From assembly GCA_964566055.1 (NCBI GenBank), contig CAZMHI010000016.1, positions 1 to 64,000 on the forward strand: a stretch of DNA of 64,000 nucleotides, read 5' to 3'. The position numbers and the translations under genes were made by a program. Numbering within the stretch: the stretch's first letter is position 1; the number at the start of each line of letters is the position of its first letter. Origin of the DNA: TMED23 sp964566055 (GTDB taxonomy: Bacteria; Pseudomonadota; Alphaproteobacteria; Rhodospirillales; UBA2165). Below, piece after piece: positions 31,548 to 40,889 of this stretch. The notes under the pieces are model-generated. The model saw nothing but the letters and a program-made list of their open reading frames with translations. It did no database searches and was not told the DNA's origin.

Positions 31548-32969
31548 TTATGAGGAATAATACATCTGGAATTCGACTGGGTGAGTCGTATGTTCCAGTG
31601 CGAATACCTCTTCCATCTTAAGATCGATATAGCCGTCGATCTGGTCATCGGTGAAAACACCGCCTGATTTCAGGAAGTCACGGTCTTCGTCGAGCGCTCC
31701 CAAAGCCTCACGCAAAGAGCCGCAAACTGTCGGCACGTCGGCGATTTCTTCCGGTGGCAGATCATACAAATCTTTATCCATCGCATCGCCTGGATCGATT
31801 TTGTTCTGAATACCGTCAAGGCCGGCCATCAACATGGCAGAAAATGCCAAGTAAGCATTTGCCGTCGCATCCGGGAAGCGAACTTCGACGCGTTTACCAT
31901 TCGGGCTCGCTGAATATGGAATTCGGCATGACGCTGAACGGTTGCGTGCTGAGTAAGCCAGCAGAACCGGCGCTTCAAAACCCGGGATCAGCCGCTTATA
32001 GCTGTTGGTCGATGGATTTGAAAACGCATTGATCGTTTTGGCATGTTTGATGATGCCGCCAATATAGTTCAAAGCCGTATCGGACAGATCGGCATAGCCA
32101 GAACCGGCAAAGGCCGGTTTACCGTCTTTCCAAATTGACTGGTGAACATGCATACCGGTGCCATTATCGTTGATCACTGGTTTTGGCATGAAGGTTGCGG
32201 TTTTGCCGTAAATGTGCGCAACCATGGCGACGACATATTTATAAGCCTGAATGTTGTCGGCACTTTGCACCAGGGTTTCAAATTTGATGCCGAGTTCATG
32301 TTGAGAAGGGGCGACTTCATGATGGTGTTTTTCCATCGTTACGCCCATATCCTGCAGGGTCGTTACCATTTCAGAACGCAGATCATGAGCTGAATCGACC
32401 GGCGGTACCGGGAAGTAGCCGCCTTTAACTCCAGGACGGTGACCGATATTGCCTTCCGCAAAATCTTCGCCGGAATTGTACGGGCCTTCTTCGTGATCGA
32501 TTTTGTAGAAAGTGTGGTTCATCGAAACTTCCGACCGCACGTCATCAAAAACAAAAAATTCAGGTTCCGGACCAAAGTATGAGGTGTCGCCGATGCCAGT
32601 GCTTTTTAAATGCGCTTCGGCGCGTTTAGCGGTGGAGCGGGGGTCACGGGAATAATTTTCACCTGTCACCGGGTCCTTAATATCACAAACCATAATCATG
32701 GTTGGTTGCGCTGCGAATGGGTCCATTACGCAAGTGGTCGGATCCGGAATCAGAGCCATATCTGATTCATTAATCGCTTTCCAGCCGGCGATAGAAGAGC
32801 CATCAAAGAAAATGCCATCATTAAAGGCGTCTTCGTCGATGGTTTCCGGCAATTGAGTGAGGTGTTGCCATTTTCCCCTGGGATCGGTGAAACGCAGGTC
32901 GATGTGGCGAACGTCGTTCTCCTTGACGACCTTAGCGACGTCTTCTGGAGTTTTACAATCAAACGACAT
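31548..32969 (-). CDS. glnA: Glutamine synthetase type I
   Basis: Makes glutamine from glutamate, ammonia and ATP as a cytosolic dodecamer. The 473-residue length is standard. The N-terminal DLRFTDPRGKWQHLTQ, the latch FFDGSSIAGW, the metal-binding FGPEPEFFVFD and KHHHEVAPSQHELG, the ammonia-site region NPSTNSYKRLIPGFEAP and the adenylylation Tyr of DLYDLPPEE (about residue 398) are all intact. It lies 64 bases downstream of glnB, forming the usual glnBA operon. The adenylylation Tyr implies control by GlnE. Confidence 0.97.
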   Translation of the reverse strand: MSFDCKTPEDVAKVVKENDVRHIDLRFTDPRGKWQHLTQLPETIDEDAFNDGIFFDGSSIAGWKAINESDMALIPDPTTCVMDPFAAQPTMIMVCDIKDPVTGENYSRDPRSTAKRAEAHLKSTGIGDTSYFGPEPEFFVFDDVRSEVSMNHTFYKIDHEEGPYNSGEDFAEGNIGHRPGVKGGYFPVPPVDSAHDLRSEMVTTLQDMGVTMEKHHHEVAPSQHELGIKFETLVQSADNIQAYKYVVAMVAHIYGKTATFMPKPVINDNGTGMHVHQSIWKDGKPAFAGSGYADLSDTALNYIGGIIKHAKTINAFSNPSTNSYKRLIPGFEAPVLLAYSARNRSASCRIPYSASPNGKRVEVRFPDATANAYLAFSAMLMAGLDGIQNKIDPGDAMDKDLYDLPPEEIADVPTVCGSLREALGALDEDRDFLKSGGVFTDDQIDGYIDLKMEEVFALEHTTHPVEFQMYYSS

Positions 32970-33033
32970 AGTTATTTTCCTTTCTTAAAGTCTAACTTTT
33001 TCTGGGTGGATGTGTGTTTTAGATATCTCTGAT

Positions 33034-33372
33034 TTAAATCGCTTCTGCGCCCCGTTCGCCTGTACGAATGCGGATTGCGTCTTCGATCGAGCTGATGAAT
33101 ATTTTACCATCGCCGATGCGGCCAGTATGAGCGGCCTTTTGGATAGCTTCGACGGCGGCATCTAATTGCTGGTCCTCAATGACGAGTTCGATTTTCACTT
33201 TGGGCAGGAAATCGACAACATATTCGGCGCCACGATAAAGCTCCGTATGGCCTTTTTGCCGGCCAAAGCCCTTGGCCTCGACAACTGTAATTCCTTGCAA
33301 TCCGACGTCCTGAAGCGCTTCTTTGATTTCGTCAAGTTTGAACGGTTTGATAATCGCTTCGATTTTTTTCAT
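33034..33372 (-). CDS. glnB: Nitrogen regulatory protein P-II
   Basis: A 112-residue PII protein that senses 2-oxoglutarate and energy state and controls GlnE and NtrB. MKKIEAIIKPFKLDEIKEAL, the T-loop GRQKGHTELYRGAEYVVDF with uridylylation Tyr51, and the C-loop TGRIGDGKIF are intact. It heads the operon with glnA. I searched the 320-base upstream region for a sigma-54 box and found no convincing one. Confidence 0.96.
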   Translation of the reverse strand: MKKIEAIIKPFKLDEIKEALQDVGLQGITVVEAKGFGRQKGHTELYRGAEYVVDFLPKVKIELVIEDQQLDAAVEAIQKAAHTGRIGDGKIFISSIEDAIRIRTGERGAEAI

Positions 33373-33695
33373 TTAAAATCTGCCCCTATATTGAAGTACT
33401 TCCGAGCGTAATTTCGAAGCACTGAGTGTTATTTGCCACGCAATTTCGCCGTCCCTAGGAGACGACTTATCATTCTCTATCGCAGGAGTCATGCCAGTTT
33501 TTAGATTTTGTATATTTGCCCATAGAATCAATTGGTTAACTGGCTGAATGATGTAGGTAAAACTCAAGAAAATAATTGGATATGCACAATAATTAGGCAT
33601 CTGCTCAATTAACCATCTGAATCAGTATTTTCTAGGCGTTGCTAAACGCAAATTGTCACTCTAATGTTTTTAAAAATACCAATTGGGAGTGCTCC

Positions 33696-34571
33696 ATGAA
33701 AATTAAAGAACGTATCGATTACAGCGCCATCATTGACCGCAAGCCGCTGAGCTTGCCGGATGGCGGGCGGGTTATTGTCTGGCCGGTTGTTAACCTTGAG
33801 GAATGGCCGCCGGAGCTGCCCTTGCCCCGGCGCATTCTAACGCCGCCCGGTGAAGGCGGGCATGTGCCGGATATTCCCAATTGGTGCTGGTCGGAATACG
33901 GTATGCGGATCGGCGTCTGGCGTCTGATGAAAGTATTGGAAGAGTTTGGCGTTACGCCGACGGTGTCGATGAATGGCACGGTGCCGGAAGCCTATCCCCG
34001 GGTCGCCGAAGCCGCGCTCGAGGCTGGTTGGGAGTTTATGGGCCACAGCTATATCCAAAAGCCGATGTATGACGTTGAGGATGAGCGGGAAGCGATCTTT
34101 AAAACCATGGAAACCATGCAGGCTTATTGCGGCTATAAACCACGGGGTTGGATGGGGCCGGGTCTGACACAAACTGAAAACACGCCGGAACTTTTGGTCG
34201 AGGCCGGCTTTGAATATACCGCCGATTGGATATTGGATGATCAGCCGTGCCCGATTAATACCAACAATAAGGGTGGCGGCCAGCTATATTCCATACCCTA
34301 CACCACCGAACTCAACGATATCCCGATCATGCTGTCACAAACTCATGTCTCGAGCGTGCTCTATGACCGGACCATGGATTATTTCGAGACCCTTTATGAA
34401 GAGGGTGAAGAGAACGTCAGGATTATGACCATCGCTGTGCACCCTTATATCCATGGAGTGCCGCACCGGATCAAATATTTCCGTCGGATTTTCAAAGAGC
34501 TCTCGGAGAAACCCGGCGTGGTCTTTATGACCGGCGCCGAAATTCTGGATTGGTATCTGGCACAGCAGTAA
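33696..34571 (+). CDS. Polysaccharide-deacetylase-fold protein, PuuE allantoinase-like
   Basis: A 291-residue NodB-type protein. YGMRIGVWRLMKVLEEFGV, TVSMNGTVPEAYP, WEFMGHSYIQKPM and YCGYKPRGWMGPG follow the order of the metal-independent PuuE branch. The mid-protein His of GHSY and a later IAVHPYIHGVPHRI are candidates for catalysis. PuuE hydrolyses allantoin; other relatives act on cyclic amides or N-acyl groups. ATG at 33696 with TTGGGAG. Stands alone; a PuuD-like gene lies 30 kb away. Confidence 0.82.
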   Translation: MKIKERIDYSAIIDRKPLSLPDGGRVIVWPVVNLEEWPPELPLPRRILTPPGEGGHVPDIPNWCWSEYGMRIGVWRLMKVLEEFGVTPTVSMNGTVPEAYPRVAEAALEAGWEFMGHSYIQKPMYDVEDEREAIFKTMETMQAYCGYKPRGWMGPGLTQTENTPELLVEAGFEYTADWILDDQPCPINTNNKGGGQLYSIPYTTELNDIPIMLSQTHVSSVLYDRTMDYFETLYEEGEENVRIMTIAVHPYIHGVPHRIKYFRRIFKELSEKPGVVFMTGAEILDWYLAQQ

Positions 34572-34574
34572 GGC

Positions 34575-34928
34575 TTAAAATACCGCTTCCTGGTCGACCT
34601 GCTGATTTTCCTCGTTGAAGAACAAGACCTGGGAATTAATATCCTCGTCGGTGGTCACGTATTGCACCACGACAATGCGGTCGCCTTCGTAGCACAATCT
34701 GGCACTTGGCCCGTTAATACCAATGGTATGATCATCATCGCCTTCAATCACATAGGTGTCGTAGCGGGCACCGTTATTGAAATTGTAAATCGACACGACG
34801 TCGCCGGCTCGTAGCTTTGAAGCGTTTAGAATGCGCGGCGGCAGAGTGATAGAGCCGGAATACTGAAGCTCACATTGGGTGACGCAAATACCATGGAGTT
34901 TCACGGCCATTACTGAACGCATTATCAT
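34575..34928 (-). CDS. panD: Aspartate 1-decarboxylase (pyruvoyl enzyme)
   Basis: Makes beta-alanine for pantothenate. The self-cleavage site is present as YSGSITLP (Gly25-Ser26), with the lysine of AVKLHG and the NGARYDTYVI active-site strand, and INGPSARLCYEGDRIVVV matches the C-terminal half of PanD. Length 117 is slightly short of the usual 126, and the last residues are acidic. Start chosen by alignment to the PanD N-terminus (ATG at 34928; 34922 equally possible). No panB or panC is adjacent. Confidence 0.82.
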   Translation of the reverse strand: MIMRSVMAVKLHGICVTQCELQYSGSITLPPRILNASKLRAGDVVSIYNFNNGARYDTYVIEGDDDHTIGINGPSARLCYEGDRIVVVQYVTTDEDINSQVLFFNEENQQVDQEAVF

Positions 34929-35037
34929 AAAGTAATAATCTCGTAGATTAGGTTTCCTGAATGAGGGCTGTTTGAATACATTATTACTCAAAAAGCAAGG
35001 CTGATTTTGCGCCACATTGGCAAACAGGCGCACTGCT

Positions 35038-35892
35038 TTAACGCCGCAGTCGCCAGGGTGTTCTGTAGTCCTGGCGTGAGCGCCAGCGTTTGGCTGAATA
35101 TTTTTTAAGGAAATCATTCACATCTTCGGCCTCCTCATCTTCATCTTTTGTTTTCGATTTAGTAAGTGAGAGGCGGTAGTTGATGTCTTCAATATAGCGC
35201 CGTGTGGTCAGCCGGGCTTTATCGAGCATTTCGGGGTGCTGCCAGGCTGGTTTCACCAGACCTCGATCATAGCCGGCGTGATTTAAGATCGGATAATAGA
35301 CGCCGCTAAAGGGACTGTAAGTGCGGCCAGCTCTGCGGTGATCACCCCAATCATTACTATGGGCAATCTGACACTCCTTAGCGGGTGAGGTGCGGTGGAC
35401 CGGATTCTCAATATCCCACTCAAGCCCAGCGAACAAAGCTGCGCGTCCGGTCTCAGGATTTTTGCGGATATTTTTAAAGATGGTTTTATGAAACCGCTCG
35501 GCAAACACATCCAATCGGTGGATAGCACCCGAATTCGTGCAACGATAGAGATCGTAGGCGTGACGCACCCGGGCGGCGGCATACCAATGCACCGCACTTT
35601 CTTTCTCTTTCTTATAGAGGCGGTCCGCCATGGCGTAGAGGTAAACCGGCGGAAACGTATGAGCACGATCTTTTAGCCAAGGCATCACATCCTCATATGC
35701 TTTTTTAGGAATGTTGCGGATCAGCGCAACACCGATGGTCCAGTCATCTTCGACCAGAGTCTGCTCAATCGCGTTTTTAGTTCGATCCGCGTTCAAGACC
35801 CAGCTTTCGCTGGTAGTTTTGCAGCCGCTTAAGGCGATCAGGCCAATGAGCACCATACAAAAACGCCAATAGTTTCTGCCAGAGGATTTCAT
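35038..35892 (-). CDS. Putative lipoprotein, unknown function
   Basis: A type II signal peptide with lipobox LIALSGC (Cys near residue 24) anchors it in the envelope. The mature part has helical repeat-like sequence (ALIRNIPKKAYEDVMPWLKD, VYLYAMADRLYKKEKESAVHWYAAARVRHAYDLYRCTN) reminiscent of TPR/SEL1-like folds. The C-terminus is acidic then basic. The ATG one codon after a GTG has GGAG. It lies before panD on the same strand, about 110 bases away, with no clear functional link. Confidence 0.7.
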   Translation of the reverse strand: MKSSGRNYWRFCMVLIGLIALSGCKTTSESWVLNADRTKNAIEQTLVEDDWTIGVALIRNIPKKAYEDVMPWLKDRAHTFPPVYLYAMADRLYKKEKESAVHWYAAARVRHAYDLYRCTNSGAIHRLDVFAERFHKTIFKNIRKNPETGRAALFAGLEWDIENPVHRTSPAKECQIAHSNDWGDHRRAGRTYSPFSGVYYPILNHAGYDRGLVKPAWQHPEMLDKARLTTRRYIEDINYRLSLTKSKTKDEDEEAEDVNDFLKKYSAKRWRSRQDYRTPWRLRR

Positions 35893-35999
35893 CACAATTC
35901 TCCATCCAATTTAACGATTTAAAGTGTTATGGAGGGACCAGAGGCGGTTTTTGTGCTAGAGAAGAAAAAAACTGAGAAATATTTTGGGAGTAACGGAAT

Positions 36000-37172
36000 T
36001 TGAAACCAGCCAATTCGATTTTAGGCGAGTATGGCACGACGATCTTTACGGTGATGTCAGCGCTGGCGGTTGAGCACAAAGCGATCAATCTCGGTCAGGG
36101 TTTTCCGGATACCGATGGACCGGCTGATATTCTCGCCGAAGCGGAACGCGCCACCAAAGAAGGTCCCAATCAATATCCACCGATGATGGGAATTCCGGAA
36201 CTGCGCCAGGCCGCTGCCGCTCACAACAATACGTTCTACGATCTTGATATCGACTGGCAGAGCCAAACCATCGTCACCTCGGGCGCCACCGAAGCCATTG
36301 CCGCCAGCCTGTTCGGGCTGGTTGAGCCCGGTGATGAAGTGGTGATGATTGAGCCGTTATATGACAGCTATCTGCCGATGCTGCGCCGGGCTGGAGGTGT
36401 GCCCAAACTCGTTCGCATTGAGCCGCCTCATTGGCAGCTGCCCTATGAGGCGCTCGAAGAAGCCTTTTCTGATAATACCAAACTCATCATGCTCAACACG
36501 CCAACCAATCCGGCGGCCAAGGTCTATACTAAAGAAGAGCTGGAATTCATCGCCGGCTTGCTGGAAAAGCACGATGCCTATGCGGTCTGTGACGAAGTTT
36601 ATGAGCACCTGGCTTATGACGGCCGGCCACATATTCCTCTGATGACGTTGCCCGGTATGGCTGAGCGCTGCATCAAGATCGGCTCGGCGGGTAAAACTTT
36701 TTCGATGACAGGCTGGAAAGTCGGCTATTCGGTTGGCGCCCCGAAACTGATCGAAGCGATGGCGAAAGCGCATCAATTTCTGACCTTTACGACACCGCCT
36801 AATCTGCAAAAAGCCGTGGCCTATGGTCTCAACAAAGAAATCGACTATTTCAAATCCCTCGGTACGGATATGCAGGCCAAGCGCGACCGGCTCAGCGATG
36901 GGCTTGCGAAGATCGGCTTTGAGGTGATGGCCAGCGAAGGCACGTATTTTCTTACCACTGACTTCCGGCCCTTGGGCTTTAACGGCAATGATGCCGAGTT
37001 TTGTAAGCATCTGACAATTGAGGCCGGCGTCGGCGCCGTGCCCTTCAGCCCGTTTTATCAGGCTGGTCTGGAGAGCGGTGTCAGCCACTTCGCCCGTTTC
37101 TGCTACTGCAAACAAGACAGTCTCCTCGATGAAGCGCTCGACCGAATGGCGAAACATTTCGGCGGGGTGTAA
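36000..37172 (+). CDS. Class I/II PLP-dependent aminotransferase
   Basis: A 390-residue fold type I enzyme. INLGQGFPDTDGPADI, the NQYPPMMGIPELRQA start, NTPTNPAAKVYTKEEL, CDEVYEHLAYDG and the PLP Lys of SAGKTFSMTGWKVGY are intact, with the C-terminal SHFARFCYCK (substrate Arg). It is close to the MtnE/YbdL or kynurenine-aminotransferase group; substrate unknown. The start codon is TTG: GGGAG lies 9 bases upstream and no ATG fits the domain. Confidence 0.88.
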   Translation: MKPANSILGEYGTTIFTVMSALAVEHKAINLGQGFPDTDGPADILAEAERATKEGPNQYPPMMGIPELRQAAAAHNNTFYDLDIDWQSQTIVTSGATEAIAASLFGLVEPGDEVVMIEPLYDSYLPMLRRAGGVPKLVRIEPPHWQLPYEALEEAFSDNTKLIMLNTPTNPAAKVYTKEELEFIAGLLEKHDAYAVCDEVYEHLAYDGRPHIPLMTLPGMAERCIKIGSAGKTFSMTGWKVGYSVGAPKLIEAMAKAHQFLTFTTPPNLQKAVAYGLNKEIDYFKSLGTDMQAKRDRLSDGLAKIGFEVMASEGTYFLTTDFRPLGFNGNDAEFCKHLTIEAGVGAVPFSPFYQAGLESGVSHFARFCYCKQDSLLDEALDRMAKHFGGV

Positions 37173-37180
37173 ACACCCAT

Positions 37181-37273
37181 CGTCACCCCGGGCTACGACC
37201 CGGGGTCCAGTTTTAATCGGCAAAAATTTAGATGGTTGCTTTCTGGTTTCCGGGTCAAGCCCGGAATGACGGC
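37181..37273. repeat. Inverted pair of palindromic extragenic repeats
   Basis: CGTCACCCCGGGCTACGACC at 37181 and, inverted, CCGGGTCAAGCCCGGAATGA near 37251 are two copies of the well-known alphaproteobacterial CGTCA...CCCGGG palindrome. They lie between convergent genes. Confidence 0.75.
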
Positions 37274-37297
37274 GGAGAGGAAGGGGAAGATGTCCCC

Positions 37298-38461
37298 TTA
37301 ATTTTCCTCCCCCAATTTATTCAGAGCCGACGGTTCCAGTGCCGGTGAGGTGTAGTTCTCGATCGGGCCGGTGTGGGATTTGATGTGCATGAGGAACTTG
37401 GCGTCGAGCTTGTCGGCGTTCGCTAAAATAAAATCGAGCTCTTGAGCGGTGGCTTCTAGGAGAGCAGCGGCAAGTTGCTCGACGTCCTGCCAGCTCTCAT
37501 CGATCCCATCAACGTGATAGCGTATGGCGATATCTCCGAATTGGCGGTGACGCTGATGGGTGCTGGTGACCAGAAAAAGTGCCAGGTCCTTAGCGAGTTC
37601 TTCGGGTGACAGTCCCGCCCGTTCCTCACGCCGGCTTAAATGGCCGGGGCTCGAGTATTTAAGGACCGTCATTTCATCTGAATCGTCACATATATATATG
37701 TCATCGTCCGGCCACGACCGGAGCGCCAGGTCGTAGTCCATCGTGCTTTGATAGGTTTTGATCAATGGTGATGATTTAACGATCAGCGGATGCGGGATAT
37801 AGGCGTGCGCCAAAATGCCTTTACCGGCAACCCGCCAGCACAGCTGACTGGGATAAGAAGTGAGGTTCTCGGCATCAACAAAAAAAGCCTCCTGCAGATG
37901 GTGCGGATGATCGAGCGCCACTTGTACAAGCGCCCGGCCATCAACTGGAGTTTCTGCTGCGAGTACAGCTTTTAAAGCGGGCAGGGCGCCGTCGCTATTA
38001 ATCCTCAAAAAGTTGATGTTCATGGCTTTGGCGCCGGCCTGCATATGAGCTGCGGCGGCGGCCAGGGTGCCATCCGATAAAATAAAATTGGAATCGAGCA
38101 GTACGATCTCGGAATCCGGGTCTTCCAGCGCGCGGTCGGTCAGGTGCAGCACACAGCGCTTTTGGATTTCATATTTAACCTCCGGGCCTTCGAGGTTTTT
38201 GACCCATGCCAGCAATGGCGTTTCATCAACGCGCATATCGTCAAGCAGATGAAAATGCGGTGTCGCGTATTGGGAAAGCATTTGCACGTTTGGCTCAAAG
38301 GCAGCCAAGGAGTCATGATCCGTATAAATGTGGTAGAACACCTCGCCATCCCGGGCGAGGCTCGGCAGATTACCCGCCATGCATTGGAAGGGCAGCGAGA
38401 CTTCGACAAAGTTGCGGACGAAACGCTCTCCCCAGACCAGCATGAACACGTGATAGATCAC
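37298..38461 (-). CDS. Glycosyltransferase-like hypothetical protein
   Basis: A 387-residue protein beginning MIYHVFMLVWGERFVRNFVE and continuing with PFQCMAGNLPSL and LLDSNFILSDG, suggesting a GT-A/nucleotide-sugar-binding-like fold with an acidic D-rich site. I recognise no exact family. The GTG at 38461 has AAGGGAG at good spacing and lies 14 bases after the upstream TPR gene's stop, so the two form an operon. A longer frame would overlap that gene and is rejected. Confidence 0.68.
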   Translation of the reverse strand: MIYHVFMLVWGERFVRNFVEVSLPFQCMAGNLPSLARDGEVFYHIYTDHDSLAAFEPNVQMLSQYATPHFHLLDDMRVDETPLLAWVKNLEGPEVKYEIQKRCVLHLTDRALEDPDSEIVLLDSNFILSDGTLAAAAAHMQAGAKAMNINFLRINSDGALPALKAVLAAETPVDGRALVQVALDHPHHLQEAFFVDAENLTSYPSQLCWRVAGKGILAHAYIPHPLIVKSSPLIKTYQSTMDYDLALRSWPDDDIYICDDSDEMTVLKYSSPGHLSRREERAGLSPEELAKDLALFLVTSTHQRHRQFGDIAIRYHVDGIDESWQDVEQLAAALLEATAQELDFILANADKLDAKFLMHIKSHTGPIENYTSPALEPSALNKLGEEN

Positions 38462-38474
38462 GGATGGCTCTCCC

Positions 38475-39680
38475 TTAGCGCCAGTATTCCTGAACCCAGG
38501 GAGCAGGATAGTCCGCTGGGTTCGGCGTGTCACCAAAACAGACGAGTTTGGCATTCTCCGGGATATTTTGCGCGGCCTTTAAACGGTAGTCGACGCACCA
38601 ATCGAGTGGCCAGGTCTCGGCGTCCGGCGCCATCAGACCGGCCCAGTCCTGATCTCCCCGGAGACGCGAAGCTATGTCCGGCGTAAATTCCTCCCATAGC
38701 TCAGGCCGGGAGCCAACTTTCAATAAAAAAGCCGTGGTGCTGAAACCGATTGAATACTCATTTGCTTTCACTACGAAATCCGCATTGTAGGTCAGCATCT
38801 CGTCCAGTGAGCCGGTAATGACTGTGTCTAAATCCAAAAATAAAATGCGCTTACCGAGTTCGGGGAGGTCCGGGCCAAACAAGGCGACTTTACTCCACCA
38901 GCCTTCCAGATCCGGGGCGGGCAGGGGATGAGTTTCAATCCCGCTCTCCAAGCCGCCGGTATTTTCGGTCAAGCAAACGAAGCGGGGGGCAGTTGACGCA
39001 TGGTGGCTGACCATTGACGCGAGTTTGTTGACATAGTCAGGCCCGTATTTATCACCCCATTTAAGGCAAACCACGGTCGCGGCGGGAGCGCTGCCGGATA
39101 TTTCGGCATTTCCTTTACCTGCTTTTAACGCAGCCACGCGCTTGAGACCGATATCGGCCAAAGGTTCATCCGGGTTGAGTTCGCTTGCGCGCGTGAATGT
39201 CTCGGAGGCTGCGGCCAAATCAGCGTGGCGAATTTGCAAGCGCCCCAAAGTAATCAGCGGCTCCATTTCGCCCGGGTTAACGGCGGCAGCCTGCCTGGCA
39301 TAGTCAACGGCTTGGTCGAGATCACCCAATAATTCGCTCGCCCGGGCAGCCAGCACAAATGCCATGGCGTTACTGGGATCGATATCAATGGCGGTCTGGA
39401 AACAGGTCAGCGCTTTTTGCTGCTCGGCGACATCGGTGTAGTAGCAGCCGAGACCAAAATGCACGGCGGCGTCATCGGGCAGGCTAACAGCGGCGGCGGT
39501 CAGAAAGCGTAAAGACTTTTCATCTTCGCTGAGACGCTGATAGAGCAGGCCGACGATTTTCTGAATATTGGGCTCATCCGGAATTTGATCTTCAATAGTG
39601 TCGAGCAAGCCCCGCGCTTCAGACAGTTTGTTAGCCTGATCGAGTTCCAGCACGTCCTGAAGTGTCGCCAATAATGTCAT
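38475..39680 (-). CDS. TPR protein with C-terminal glycosyltransferase-like domain
   Basis: The first ~200 residues are TPR units (LNPDEPLADIGLKRV, AVHFGLGCYYTDVAEQQKAL, MAFVLAARASELLGDLDQAV). The rest has VVCLKWGDKYGPDYVNKLASM, FVCLTENTGG and ILFLDLDTVITGSLDEML, with the DLD of a metal- and sugar-nucleotide-binding motif. It probably glycosylates a cell-surface or protein acceptor. The ATG at 39680 has AAGGACC. First gene of the leftward two-gene operon. Confidence 0.78.
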   Translation of the reverse strand: MTLLATLQDVLELDQANKLSEARGLLDTIEDQIPDEPNIQKIVGLLYQRLSEDEKSLRFLTAAAVSLPDDAAVHFGLGCYYTDVAEQQKALTCFQTAIDIDPSNAMAFVLAARASELLGDLDQAVDYARQAAAVNPGEMEPLITLGRLQIRHADLAAASETFTRASELNPDEPLADIGLKRVAALKAGKGNAEISGSAPAATVVCLKWGDKYGPDYVNKLASMVSHHASTAPRFVCLTENTGGLESGIETHPLPAPDLEGWWSKVALFGPDLPELGKRILFLDLDTVITGSLDEMLTYNADFVVKANEYSIGFSTTAFLLKVGSRPELWEEFTPDIASRLRGDQDWAGLMAPDAETWPLDWCVDYRLKAAQNIPENAKLVCFGDTPNPADYPAPWVQEYWR

Positions 39681-39832
39681 CTGCTTTGGGTCCTTTTTCC
39701 GACTATGACATATTCCGGTCCGGGTTTTAAAATCCAATTAAAAATATTTCAGAAAGTGCAGCCTGTACTTGACGCTTGGGGGGCTTAGGGTTACACAATC
39801 GCCTCCCAACACGAGTATGCTTGGGTCATGTG

Positions 39833-39909
39833 GCGAACGTAGCTCAACTGGTTAGAGCACCGGCTTGTGGTGCCGGGGGTTGGGGGTTCAAGTCCCCTCG
39901 TTCGCCCCA
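39833..39909 (+). tRNA. tRNA-His (GTG)
   Basis: A full cloverleaf: 7-bp acceptor GCGAACG/CGTTCGC, D-arm GCTC/GAGC, anticodon stem CCGGC/GCCGG with anticodon GTG at 39867-39869, T-arm GGGGG/CCCCT and encoded CCA. The base before position 1 is G (39832) and position 73 is C, so the usual G-1:C73 identity pair can be encoded. Its 3' end serves as the integration target of the following island. Confidence 0.96.
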
Positions 39910-39910
39910 T
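39891..39910. repeat. Left attachment-site copy in the 3' end of tRNA-His
   Basis: The tRNA 3' end (AGTCCCCTCGTTCGCCCCAT) recurs at 43606-43625 with 18 of 20 bases identical and in the same orientation, bounding an AT-richer accessory segment. This is a typical tRNA-integrated island signature. Confidence 0.7.
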
Positions 39911-39987
39911 TTTTTCAATGACTTAGCAGATTTCCCCCAGCTCAAAAACAGGTAAAAACGCCAAAAGGTAACACTGAGGGTAACAGA

Positions 39988-40218
39988 TTGCATAACTCAA
40001 ACCCCGCATCCCTCGGCAACGCCGCCAAATATAATTCCCGCTTGTTGGCGATCTGCAACCATTGCGCCAATACCGTTGATCTCGGCTTATCCTCGATGGT
40101 CAAGAAATACGGACGCGATTACCCCGTTCCTGCGCTGGTGCCTAAATTGAAATGCACCCGATGTGGATCAAATAGCTGTGCGGTGCAGTTGGCGTTGCCG
40201 GAAGATAAGTTTGCTTAG
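39988..40218 (+). CDS. Small zinc-ribbon-like protein
   Basis: Two CxxC knuckles (ICNHCANT near residue 23 and CTRCGS near residue 57) spaced by a PVPALVPKLK linker, as in the short alphaproteobacterial zinc-ribbon proteins. The start must be TTG at 39988, preceded by GAGGG. It is located just after the tRNA and short GGTAACA direct repeats, at the left edge of the island. No function is known. Confidence 0.55.
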   Translation: MHNSNPASLGNAAKYNSRLLAICNHCANTVDLGLSSMVKKYGRDYPVPALVPKLKCTRCGSNSCAVQLALPEDKFA

Positions 40219-40288
40219 TCAGCTAACATAGAAAACCAAAAACTTTCTCATCCATGATTTCCGCTACACGATTTTAGTAGGATCGTTA

Positions 40289-40714
40289 TTACAAGCTGAT
40301 TTCTTTTGGTTTGGTTTTTTTTGTCGGTGGTTTGTGGCCTTTGTCAATGCACCCATTTGACGCTCTATAAGATGTTTCATGCTTCACAACAGTTCCATTT
40401 CTAATTAGAAAATAATGCAACTTATATCCAGTGTATCCACCATAGCTATTTTTGCCGTTGATCATATAACAGGTATAGAAGCCATATATGATGTTTCTGA
40501 ATTCGGCGAAGCCGCCCTGTTGGGGTGTTAATTCAAGTTTCCATTTTGCAGTTTCAGCGTCTTTTAGCTGATACTTCAAATATTGTTTTACGATATTTTC
40601 AGCATCATGCGGATACTCTCCATAATCCGCATTTTCCCGTTCTGCCTGAGTTGGCAAAGTCGCAATACATCCATATAAAAAAATTAAAGTGATGAAAAAC
40701 GTAATTATTTTCAT
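40289..40714 (-). CDS. Putative lipoprotein
   Basis: A 141-residue protein with lipoprotein signal IITFFITLIFLYGC (Cys16). The mature region has YLKYQLKDAETAKWKL and an aromatic FYTCYMINGKNSYGGYTGYK segment, ending in a Lys-rich tail. The AT-rich, Tyr/Asn-rich composition differs from flanking core genes. Family not recognised. Confidence 0.62.
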   Translation of the reverse strand: MKIITFFITLIFLYGCIATLPTQAERENADYGEYPHDAENIVKQYLKYQLKDAETAKWKLELTPQQGGFAEFRNIIYGFYTCYMINGKNSYGGYTGYKLHYFLIRNGTVVKHETSYRASNGCIDKGHKPPTKKTKPKEISL

Positions 40715-40889
40715 AACCGCCCCCGATAGAACCCAAATCCTATCAGATCGATTGTTCTATAGTAAGAACAATTAAATCCGTGACGACATTGATATGGTCG
40801 ATGAATTGGATTTCGATTGCAGTACCGCCTAGCTTTTACACGCATTCCGTTTTAGTGTGATTGGATAAGATCAGAGGCAGGAGGGAGAT

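Noticed and set aside
33373..33695. Sigma-54 promoter upstream of glnB
   Set aside because: No convincing TGGCAC-N5-TTGC match was found on the minus strand.
39832..39909. tRNA-His lacking G-1, as known in some Alphaproteobacteria
   Set aside because: Position -1 is G and position 73 is C, so the usual identity pair is encoded.
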